Origin: Sequoia sempervirens | Lineage: Eukaryota > Streptophyta > Pinopsida > Cupressales > Cupressaceae | Assembly (NCBI GenBank): GCA_007258455.2 | Contig: VDFB02252616.1 | Coordinates: 118,188,128-118,252,127, forward strand | Direction of reading: 5' to 3' | Length of the DNA stretch: 64,000 nt | Shown here: one piece after another, positions 12,662 through 22,696 of the stretch | How the letters are laid out: each line of letters begins with the position of its first letter | How positions within the stretch are numbered: the stretch's first letter is position 1 | Made by a program: the position numbers and the translations under genes | The notes under the pieces: model-generated | What the model was told of the DNA's origin: nothing | Databases searched by the model: none | What the model saw: only the letters and a program-made list of their open reading frames with translations

Positions 12662-14205
12662 TGTTAGATGCACATGAAAACTGAGAGGGGGTGAATCAGT
12701 TGTATACTTTAAAACATCAAAAAATCCCATTAACATTCAAATCTGCATTAGCCCTTAAACCCTTATCGTGCATTAACATAATGTGAACTGTAAAGAGTAA
12801 TGCAAACAAATCAAACACATAAGAACACCAAATTTACGTCAAAAACACAAGAAGGGAAAAACCACGGTGATGATTAGCTCACTAATATATGAATTGCAAC
12901 ACCGAATACAATAAGGCTCACTTCCAAAGGACTCACTCCAAAATAAAGAAGAATAGAAGAATGGGTGTCTCACTACCAATTTGAATTGCTAACAATGCAT
13001 ATCTCATATTCCAAAGGTACTGTTCCATTGAAGCAGAAAGAACTCATCAAATAGACTTGAATGTAGACACCTTCTTCTCACTGCTTCTGGAAGTCATAGG
13101 CATTAAAGCTCACACTCAAATCATTACACTTGATCACATTTTCATATTTCACATCACACACTCTGCTCTTCATCTACGCAACAATTCTCCTTGTATTTAT
13201 ACCATCCATGCCTAAAAAAATATCAATTAGATTGACCTTAAGGAAACATATGCATCTCAACCATGCAACAACAAATAGGTCAACGCCAAACACTTCCACA
13301 ATATAAATAAGTGAAGCTAAACCATGCCACTACTTAATTGGGACGTAAATATATGCCAACATGCTTCTCAAAACTTCCTTAAACAATAATTATCCTTCAC
13401 AATTAGCTCTAGCACGCCAGGTTGGCCAAACCTACAATAATACTAACAAGTGACTGCAAACACACATATCAAGGTCTAGAAAAATCTCACGGACCACACA
13501 CCAACATTCCATAATATTTACCATAACTACTACAACCACCTAAAACTCAAGAACACCTTCATTTTGTGCAACTAGACACACTGGCACAAACATCCAACAC
13601 ACCAAACAACTTTGTGGAAAAATTTAGCATCTAAAACTTCAAGGGAAGGTAGATATAAATGATATAATCACATTCCCGGATCTACAACACTAGAACCTTC
13701 AGTTTGGATAAATGTGGAACAATCTCATTTCTCCCAGATGCCTTGTTTCACTAAACAAATATGCTGTCAAACACATCTTCCACTACAGTATAATCCACAA
13801 CCTAAATCTTTGGATATGACACCTCTAAACACTTTTGATCATCACATCCAAACCATGTGAGTATATCTTCAATCATGAAGAAATGTATAGAAAAACATTG
13901 AACACCACTCTATCACATTGAACTCTCTTTTATTCAAATTTTCTCAAAATCACTTGGAAACCAAGTGAACTAACTTCGTCAACAACATTACTAACATCTT
14001 TGCAACACATATATAATATCTGCAACATGCAACTCTTTCCAACTACAACAAGTCAGGCCAACAACCTCTACAACTATATTGAAGTAGGATGACAACACCA
14101 ACATATGTTGACATCAATACCAACCATTCCAACATTGTCTTTGTGCAAGGGGTTGACATCAATGACAACACCCAAGCAACTCACAAACAACTCAAACTTC
14201 CAACA
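12662..14205 (-). repeat. 5' LTR of the copia element (boundaries inferred)
   Basis: Starts (plus-strand side) with TGTTAGATG at 12662, two bases from the primer-binding site. The distal end is probably CCAACA at 14200-14205, giving TGTTGGAAG as the minus-strand start and TG...CA ends. Base composition (CA-rich on the plus strand) changes at about 14206, which supports this end. The matching second LTR is outside the window, so the distal boundary cannot be confirmed. Confidence 0.65.
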
Positions 14206-16836
14206 TCTCCAAACTTCCAAAAATTTATATGTTACTTGTGTATATTAGTGGATTTATTTTTTATTTGATTACTATTATTTGAATGTTATATTTCATATGT
14301 CATTTACTTCGATTATTATTAATTGTGATTAATATTGACATATTTTTCTGGTTGAGTAAATAGGTGAAAAATTGGCCAATGTTGATCAGGGGGTCACATA
14401 GCCACTTCCTTTATGTTATTCTTGTGAATTTTTGGTCTTGTCAAGGGCATGTATTTTAACCTATTTTTTGTAGGGATTGTGTATGTGTGAAAGGTTGTTT
14501 TATTAGACCCTTGAGTCACATGTTTAAATGTGATTACTAGTTTTATGTTTTATGAAGTCCTCATGTGATTTATTTGTTTAAAAAGTTCCCTAGGTGATAA
14601 GTTTATGGATTAGGGGCCTTTTTATCCCATAAAACCCCTCTAATAGAGTTTGAAACCCACTCTAATTACCCACTTATGAAAAGTAGAGAAAATTGTAGTT
14701 AGTTGGGTGGTTGGGAAGTTATGGGAAGGTAGTTTCCCCTTCCCTTCTATTTATTCTTTCTCCTTGTGAGGAGAAGGGGTTTCTCCTCTCTCTTTTTTTG
14801 TTTTTGGCTTTGCTCTTGTTTCTTTTTGGGAATGAGTCATCATTTGTGGAGGAGAAATCTTGGTGAAGAATGGAGGGAAATGACTTGGATAAAGAGAGAG
14901 AATCTTCCATATTTGGGTTGGAAAATATTTTGGTAAGATCTACCCTATATGGTTTAATTTTTTGTTGATATGTAAATGAATTTTGGATTGCTTTCATTGG
15001 TTTGTGTATATATTTGTTGAATCCTTTGTGTTATTTTTGTTGGAAATAGTGAGTCTTGGGTTTTCTCCTTTGTTTCTTGAATAAAAGTTTGTGTCCAAAT
15101 TAAAGGGGCAAGTTAGTAGAATTTATATCATGTGGTGCAACTAAGTATAGAAACCCTTGTGATAAGTGTTGGCTTAGAGGATTGTGGAATGTGTGTGTGA
15201 AGTTTTTGGGGAAAGCTATGTGACCCTTAGAGCTTGGAGGTGGATTTCATTACAATCCTATGGTTGGGAGGAGAGCCTTTAGCCTATGTGGAGATTCTTT
15301 TGGTTTGCTTTTTTAGGTGCATATCATGAAGTTGAAGACTACACTTGGGAGATCATCAATCATGGACCAAAAATAGGATGTATAAGGGTGATTGTCAACT
15401 TGTAAAGTTCAAATGTTTTTGGGTGAATGGTTCAATGTATTCATTGAACATATTGTAATATGGTGGCCAAATGTGGGAAGATGTGTTTCCCAATGTGATT
15501 ATCATTTAGGAAATAAGAAGAAAATAAAATAAAATATGATAGGATTTTAAAGCATGAAAGTATATCCCTCGAGTATAGAATCAATGGAAAATTAATTGGA
15601 GGAAGATCAATTAAAATAGGAGAAAGAAACATTTATAAATTGACTATCAAATTTGTGTGAAGAAATATTGTTAACTCTTTGAGAATGGAATAATTAGTTT
15701 CCCTTAGTTTTCTAAAATTAAAAGAAAGGAAAACAATTTTCATGCTTAAACTTGTAAATGATAAGTACGAGAATATATATATATATATATATGAACCATA
15801 TGTGTATATGTACCCTATGCATACATGCATATATATTTAACTAGTTAAAGTTTAAGACTAAATATTTATATAAATTGGTGTTACCAAAAATGTATATATA
15901 CAATATTATTGTTTTGTATTTTATCAGAATATTCAAATTCTATAATTTTATGTGTTATTTCTGAATATTTATTAAAATATAATAAATTCATTGAAGACTA
16001 GAAGTCTATACGTAATCAATGTAAAATTAAAAATCTTAAAAAAAAAAAATTATTAGAAGGGAGGAGAACACAACCCCCATGGTCGGCCTTCTAGGCCACC
16101 ATGGGCGGTGTAGGGGGGTGCGACCCCCATGGGTGGGGATCACCCACCCCCATCCAACCTTTTATTTATTTATATTAATTATTTATTTAAGAAAAATAAA
16201 ATGTTTAAAGGCTAAATGTATGTATTTATATGCAACATTTTGATGCTTACTAGGTCTGCTATTATGAACGGATAGATATGAAATTTTTAGATTATTTGGA
16301 AAAGAAAACCATTGAATTTTCAGATCTTCAGTTTAAGAACAAATTTATAATAACTAAATTATATGCATATATTCATGTATGAGTATGTATATTTAATCAA
16401 TATGCAAATAAGGATTAAAATTCCTATGTGTATTCAAATTTGGAACCTTGGAAACAACTGTGGGAACACAATTAACTTGCAAAAAAAATAATCAACCTAT
16501 TAAAAATGTAAAGTGCATGTAAGTGAGAATAGGAAAACTACAATCTCATCCTGTAATAAAGAAATAATGCAAAATTGGATCAAGAAGAAATTCCATAATA
16601 AATTTAAATTTGGAAACAAATAATGAATGATTGAGGAGGAAACAATATTTAGTGCATTTCAAATTCGGTTTAGAATTAGTTTTTAGTTAATGAAGTAGTT
16701 CTTGTTTAGTAATATGTGGAAGATAAATTGGATAATTATAGTATGCTCTAACTCTAAATAATTTAATAGTTTGATAATATTATATTTTTTCAAGTATCTT
16801 TACAAGATAGTGATAATAACTAGCAATCACACCTTG
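14206..16836. other. Intergenic, AT-rich, no recognisable gene
   Basis: No convincing coding sequence on either strand. 14380-15470 is less AT-rich and contains a pyrimidine-rich stretch with a small hairpin (GAGGAGAA / TTCTCCTC, about 14768-14788), so it could be an old LTR or leader fragment; I cannot assign it. An (AT)n run lies at about 15774-15791. The GC-rich island at 16070-16156 is listed separately. Confidence 0.6.
16070..16156. repeat. GC-rich island made of two imperfect hairpins
   Basis: A stretch of about 85 bases, strongly GC-rich within DNA that is otherwise more than 65% AT. Hairpin one pairs CCATGGTCGGCC (16077-16088) with AGGCCACCATGG (16093-16104). Hairpin two pairs GGGTGGG (16131-16137) with CCCACCC (16143-16149). 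It codes for nothing evident. It may be a fragment of a non-autonomous element. Confidence 0.6.
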
Positions 16837-16878
16837 GTGTGCAATGGGTACACCGAAGAAGTGTGGAAGGTCAACTGG
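16837..16878 (+). repeat. Left direct repeat bracketing the GA/TC tract
   Basis: GTGTGCAATGGGTACACCGA and the following bases recur, with a few changes, at 18920-18958. The two copies enclose the low-complexity tract. Confidence 0.7.
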
Positions 16879-17059
16879 GGATGGGTCTATTTTTTACATA
16901 CATAGAAAATGATGTTGTTTGTGCAACAAAGGTCTTAATGAAGAAGTGATAGCTTCAAATCAACTATGCATCTGCTTATAGGGATCCCAACACAACTAAA
17001 ACAAAACCTTTGAATCAGGAAGATAATAAGGATTCATTACCAATAGGCTCATGTTATGT

Positions 17060-18127
17060 TTGCAATAGGGAGAGAGGGAGAGATATAGGGGGAAGAGAAA
17101 TATAACAAGATAGAGATAGAGAGAGGGATATAGAGAGAAAGAGAGGGAGAGATAAAGAGAGAGGACAAAGGGATAGATAGAGATGGAAGAGATAAATATA
17201 TAGAGAGGGGAGAGAGGGAGAGAATGAGAGAGAGAGATAGAAATTAGGAAGTGATATATAGAGAGGGGTAGAGAGGGGGAACGATATATGGGTAGAGAGA
17301 GATGGATAGATAATGAGATAGAGATAGAGGGAGATATGTAAGAATTTAAATATGGAGAGATAGAGATAGAGATAGAGATAGAGATAGAGATAGAGATAGA
17401 GATAGAGATAGAGCGAGAGATAAGGAGGGAGAAACACAGAGAGTGTGTGTGTGTATGAGTAAGAGAGAGATGTGGAGAGAGCTAGAATATATAGAGAGGG
17501 AGGCATATAGATGGAGAGAAATAGATATAGGAGAGAGAAGTAGAGAGATATAGAAAGAGGAAGTAATATGGAAAGGGGGAGAGGGAGAGAGGGAGAGATA
17601 GGAATATAAAGGAGAGATAGAGAGATAAATGTAACTTGGGGAAGATAGAGAGGGTGAGAGAGAGACAAAGATAGAGAAAAAAAAGATAAATATATAAAGG
17701 GAGAGATGGAAGGAGAGAGGGATAGGGAGAGGGAGAGATAGAGATAGAAAGAGGGAGACAATGAAAGAGGGGGAGATTAAGAGAGAAATATAAAGATATA
17801 GGAAGTGATATATAGAGACAAAGAGGTAGAGAGAGGGATATATATAAAGAGAGAGTAGGAGAGATGGAGGGAAAGATGGAGTAAATGAGAGAGAGAGAGA
17901 GATGGGAAGGTAGAAATAGAGGGGGAAAGAGAGAGATAAAGGAGATGAAAAAGAAACTTAATAGAGAGAGGGAGAGATAGAAGGAGGGGGGAGAGAGATA
18001 GGGTTGGAGATAGAGATAAATATAGAGATAGAGAGGGAGAAACAATGAGAGAGTGTGTGTGTAAGAGATATAGAGATAGAGATAGGGAAGGAGAAACAAG
18101 GAGTGTGTTTGAGTGAGAGAGATATTG

Positions 18128-18164
<37 letters not shown>

Positions 18165-18414
18165 TGTAAGGAGAGGTGAGGAGATAAATATAGGGAGAGA
18201 GATAGAGAGGGAGAGAGAGAAATAGAGATAGAAAGAGGGAATACAAAGAGAGAGGAAGAGAATGAGAGAGGGAGAGATAGAGGGATATAAAGATAGAGAT
18301 AGGAAGTTATATATAGAGAGAGGTAGAGAGAAGGAGATATATAGAGAAAGGTAAGGAGAGGTACATATGGGGGAGATATATATAGAGAGATATGAGAAGA
18401 GAAAGAGAGAGGTC
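17060..18414 (+). repeat. Purine-rich (GAGA/GATA) low-complexity tract
   Basis: About 1.35 kb of almost pure A/G on the plus strand with variable GAGA, GATA and GGGA units, a purer (GATAGA)n run at about 17356-17412 and short (GT)n and (TA)n insertions. The long minus-strand frames here translate into Ser/Leu/Tyr repeats and are artefacts of the repeat. Confidence 0.95.
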
Positions 18415-18915
18415 ACTTTATATCTCAATATCCCTCTCTATCTTTATTTATTTTATTATCTCTCAATCTCTCTTTCTCTCTCTCCCCTATTTCTCTCTAT
18501 ATTTGTCTTCCCTTCTCTCTTCCTCTATCTATATTTCTCTCATTTATTCTCTCTATCTATTTCCATATCCCTATCTTTCTCCCCTTACTATTTTTTTCTA
18601 TTCCTATTTATATCCCCCTTTCTTTTCTCTCCCCCTTTCCCTCTTTTTCTCTTGATATCTCGACCTCTATATATATCTTTGTCTCCTATTTCTCTGTATC
18701 TCTCTATCTCTCTTTGTATGTGATTATATCTGTCTCTGGACTCCTCTATTTTCCTCTCTTTCTTTATCTATGTTCCTATCTCTATCTATTTATCTCTCCA
18801 TATTTATTCCTTTATATCTATACCTCTATTTTGATATCTCTAGCTCTTTTTTATCTCTTTGTATTTCTTTGTCTCCCTCTCTATTTCTTTATTTCTCTCT
18901 CTATCTATTTTCCTC
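18415..18915 (+). repeat. Pyrimidine-rich (TCTC/TATC) low-complexity tract
   Basis: Directly continues the previous tract with the strand bias reversed: about 500 bases of C/T-rich sequence. Together they form a large imperfect palindrome of simple sequence, with the switch near 18415. Confidence 0.93.
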
Positions 18916-18919
18916 CTAA

Positions 18920-18958
18920 GTGTGCAATGGGTACACTGAAGAGGTTTTAAGGCTGAGT
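18920..18958 (+). repeat. Right direct repeat bracketing the GA/TC tract
   Basis: GTGTGCAATGGGTACACTGA plus flank, matching 16837-16878 in the same orientation about 2.08 kb away. Confidence 0.7.
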
Positions 18959-19848
18959 TATATCCTTAATCAAATGGAATGCTACTATGAGCATAACTCC
19001 CTAGGGATGTGATATCCTTGGATTGTTGGCATGAAACGACTAATTAAAAGTTACCTTCTCTTTCTCTCTTTAAATTTTAATTTCTATTGTAAGTTTGAAA
19101 TTCATTTTATTATATAAATTATATAACAAAAATCCCAAATAGAATTATTCTACAATAATTAAACTTTTAATAAGATAAATAATTATAAATTAAATTAATT
19201 CTAATAATTTTTTTAATTATTAATGTAATTGGGTAAAAGTACAAACCTGTGTCACACTTTATAAAGTAATCAACCAACATGAGAAAACGTTCTCAACTTC
19301 AACCACATAAAAGTGGTATTTATGTTTTGAATTTCAAAATGATGTAAACTAATAAAATGTAGAACTTTTGCTGAAGTTTATTCCTATAATTTTTCATTTT
19401 TTTTTAAATTGATATTTTTTATCAATTTAAAAGAAAATTTCATTATGCTAAAAATTTCAAGAAAAAGTGACATACAGTTGACGTCAAGAAACATATAGAA
19501 TTTTTTTTCATTTTCTCCTATTTTTTTTTCCCAGATAGCTGACTTCAATATCTAGGGCATAGAATTTTTTTTTGAAATTTTGATGTATATTTTTCTCGTA
19601 ATAACATTTTAAAGTCAAAATAACCCGAATTTGATAGTTTTTAGTTGATGTCAGCTATTATTTTTTTTTCATTTTCAAAAAATAAAATATATCCTTTTGA
19701 AGAGGATTCTCTCCTCTAGGGCATCATATATTTTGCAATTTGTTTTATTATGATTTACTATTTTTTATTTAATTTCAACTGAGCCTTTTTTTGACTTTGA
19801 ACAACCTACTTGCAATATTTTCAAATATTTATATACTAAAATTAATCA

Positions 19849-19886
<38 letters not shown>

Positions 19887-20570
19887 ATTCAACACTGTGA
19901 GCTTTACAAAAGGGTTTTTTTTTTTTTTTTTAAAAATTGATTGAAGAAATATTCAGTAGAAGTTGAAAATTTCTAGAAATTTGATAAAATGACAACTTTT
20001 CTGCCATGTCACCTGCCATGTGGATAAATTCGGCCAAATCCCAATTGGCCAAATAGTGTCCGGCTAAATACTATCCAGTCGAATATTGTTCGCCCGGAGG
20101 GTATTCAGCCGAAACATGGATTTATTCGAATTTGATTTTTTGATTGTTTCCAATTTCATCAAATTTCTTTCTGTTTTCATTGATTGTGTACTGAAACATA
20201 AAATGGGTGATCTTTTGATTTTTTGAATATGTTTTTTAGATTTTTCCCTTTTTCGTCTAGTTTTTATTGAAATAATTATTTAAGTCAGCTTTTACTAGTC
20301 TTTTTTTTGGCTTTTTCCATTTTTTATCCATTTTTTAATGAACTATTTCTATTATGATTTACTTTTTGCTCCTAAATGACTATTTAATACTGAACAACAA
20401 GATACTTTTCTAATCATTTGTATTTGTCACAGGGTTGAATAGGAAAATCAAGCATCTAGTACATAAGATTTGGTAATTTTTTTTAATTTTTTTTTGTTCT
20501 GATGTTTATATGTTCATTGCTAGATTATTTTATGTTCATGCTTATATTTTCATTGTGTTTTACTATGAAT
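18959..20570. other. Intergenic AT-rich DNA with simple repeats
   Basis: No coding signal. Contains a (TA)n run at 19856-19885 and a T-tract at about 19914-19931. Bases 19227-19255 are an exact inverted copy of a segment at 52363-52391 and near-exact of 35807-35834. A short stretch at 20020-20120 repeats the theme CGGCCAAAT/CGGCTAAAT/CAGTCGAAT several times and resembles motifs near 35640-35780. Confidence 0.6.
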
Positions 20571-22080
20571 ATTTTTAGCTAATGCTTGGACTAACAAGTG
20601 GTGTAGTTGTCGATTGTCGAAGACTAATATTGAAAAACTACTAATCTGTGGTTTTGCAGGACGTTTGGCCAAAGACTTTTATGAAACCAATTTTCTTTTA
20701 TCTTAGAACACATTTCAATTGGTGCATTAAAATGAACAATTGTCTTCCACCATATAGATTTAACTAGGGGATGAATGAACACTATTTGTTATGCTTGAGA
20801 TGGTAGGGAGTATGCTCTCACCCTGTGCAAACTTGGTGATTAGAAACTAGACCCATCATCTATGTGTTTAATCCTTTAGAGGGCTTACCTTGGTGGGAAA
20901 AAGTACTCACCCCAAGGGAACGACCCAACCGGTAACAAGCTAAAGCCAAGCTATTTCCAACCGATATATAAAATGGGTGCTTGAGGAAAGTTCAAGTACC
21001 ACGAGTGCGGATGTGTTATGCCGACAAGTGAATCCCCATAAACCCTGTAGAGTGTAACCTCTGTAGGTTGGGAATACTCCTTATTGGAGCTAATCTTGGC
21101 ACATATATAACCACTTGAACGGATGCCCTTACTAGACACCTCTTGTTTGTAGTTTTTGAGATCCTTTTCTATTTGCTGGTGCAACAACGGTCGTTGCCAA
21201 GGCATCAACATTCTCACAGTTCTTAGTAGAGGTGAAGACTCTATCATGGGAGATTCATGAGGGCTCAAAGCTTGGTTGACTCGAGAAGTGAGTGTCGTGG
21301 AGGGGAGCCAGTGTGGCCAAGCTTCTAAGTTACCTGCTAAGAATACGTGCGGTTGGGGAAACCCACATGGAATCCAATGAATATAGTCCTTTCCAACCTT
21401 AGGATTTGTGATTTTTTTTGTTAAAATCAAAAAAATTGTCTACTATGTCTTGTGTGTGTGTTCAAAAATAGACCTGAAACAAACATCACACTTAGTAATT
21501 TGCAACACCTTAAACCTTGTAAAACCCCAAAACATCAAACAACAAAAACATCCAAAATGAACCTATCACTTAGATTTCTTGGGGCTATCAATCCTTCAGT
21601 TCTAATATTTCAATCATTGAATTCCACCTATTCCTTGCATATCCTCCACCCTTGCATATCCACTATTTCTCAAACAAACCTTTACCTTGCACTTAGACTA
21701 CTTTTCCTAGGTCTTGAAATCAAACCATTGGCTATTTATCACTCGCATCAATTGAGGTTCATCAGATTCTTAAGTTCGGGAATATACCATTATCCTTGAG
21801 TAGGAAAATTCTTTTTGAGTCCATAATCTCCTACATACCCTCTCTTGGTCATTGGTCCTTGTGTCTATCCATCATAACACAAGTAAAACCTTTACATCAT
21901 AACCAACTTTTTGACCTAGAGTTTCCTTTGAGCTCTTGCATTCTTCGCTTGTCATATCATACCATACCATTTTCATATCCCATCTTAGAATCATATCCTT
22001 TTATTGCTTCCTATTCTTAGGTCTCATGCATTATCTTACCTTAGATTGAAGATCAGAACAATCACATATGACCCCTAGAA
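20571..22080. other. Unassigned, more complex sequence; possible old element fragment
   Basis: 20740-21430 has higher GC and complexity than its surroundings and an open minus-strand frame of 159 codons (21430-20951), rich in Pro, His and Trp, that I do not recognise. Open frames on the plus strand at 21452-22020 are His/Ile/Leu-rich and not convincing. The region could be the leader or LTR of an unrelated retrotransposon, but no repeat partner or primer site is visible. Confidence 0.4.
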
Positions 22081-22696
22081 CAAGAGAAAAAATGTTTGAA
22101 GAAGAAGGGAACCCTTGGGGAAAATATTGATGGGGAAGATCACATTAGTGTTGCAACTAGTGAAACAAGTGAAATTGAGGACAAAGAAATAACCCAATCC
22201 ACTATAAACGAAGCTCTTAATGATAATAGATTCACTAAACTTCTTACAAAGGTGATCAAACATAACCCACAACAATAATTCTAGTTAAAGAACATACAAA
22301 AGCTACCATGGATCAAATTTATATCCTGAATAATCAAGAAGAGTCAGGCACGGTGAATGATAAGGCCATAATATCGTATCATCTAGGATCATCCACTTTT
22401 ATCAAATAAGGCTTTCTTATAGAGGAGGAGATTCTAGACAACAGTTTCCACATACATAATGATGGGTTAACATATTGTTTTCACTATAAAAAATAGTCAT
22501 ACCTCCATGACATTAGGGGACACTTTATGCAATACAAACATCAAAAATTTTGAATGCACGTTATTTTTGTGTATGCAGGTGAATTCAAGCCTGATCAATT
22601 TGTGAGATGGGGAATAAAAAGACAAGAACAAGGTTGTATGATCGAAAAAGAGATAGTAGAAATGTGGATGAAACATAATCTTCTAAAGAAGAACCC
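22081..22696 (+). pseudogene. Possible upstream exons of the transposase-like gene, unrecognised
   Basis: Two short open stretches: 22096-22278 (acidic, Thr/Ser-rich) and 22554-22787, which follows a splice-acceptor-like TGTATGCAG at about 22572 and reads EFKPDQFVRWGIKRQEQ. The latter overlaps the start of the next frame by about 90 bases. They may be 5' exons or a separate older fragment; stops interrupt the stretch between them. I know no family for them. Confidence 0.35.

Larger units (their letters stand above)
9064..14205 (-). mobile_element. Ty1/copia LTR retrotransposon, minus strand, 3' part displaced by the gypsy insertion
   Basis: Read on the minus strand: LTR (14205 to about 12662), primer-binding site, gag, protease, integrase, RT and the start of RNase H, the order typical of copia. 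It stops abruptly at 9064 inside RNase H (…RYFKGTL), exactly where the gypsy 3' LTR ends. The rest of RNase H and the 3' LTR should lie beyond the left window edge. The element predates the gypsy insertion. Confidence 0.88.

Noticed and set aside
14719..14997. 92-codon minus-strand frame
   Set aside because: Ser/Lys-rich and lying over a pyrimidine-rich stretch; no domain or conservation argument.
16070..16156. CpG island or promoter
   Set aside because: Only about 85 bases, built of hairpins, with no gene start nearby.
17054..18428. Long minus-strand open frames of 150-250 codons
   Set aside because: They are translations of GA-rich simple sequence into Ser/Leu/Tyr/Pro repeats in overlapping frames; no start context, no domain, no composition of a real protein.
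18367..18950. Plus-strand open frames rich in Leu, Ser and Tyr
   Set aside because: Same artefact from the TC-rich half of the tract.
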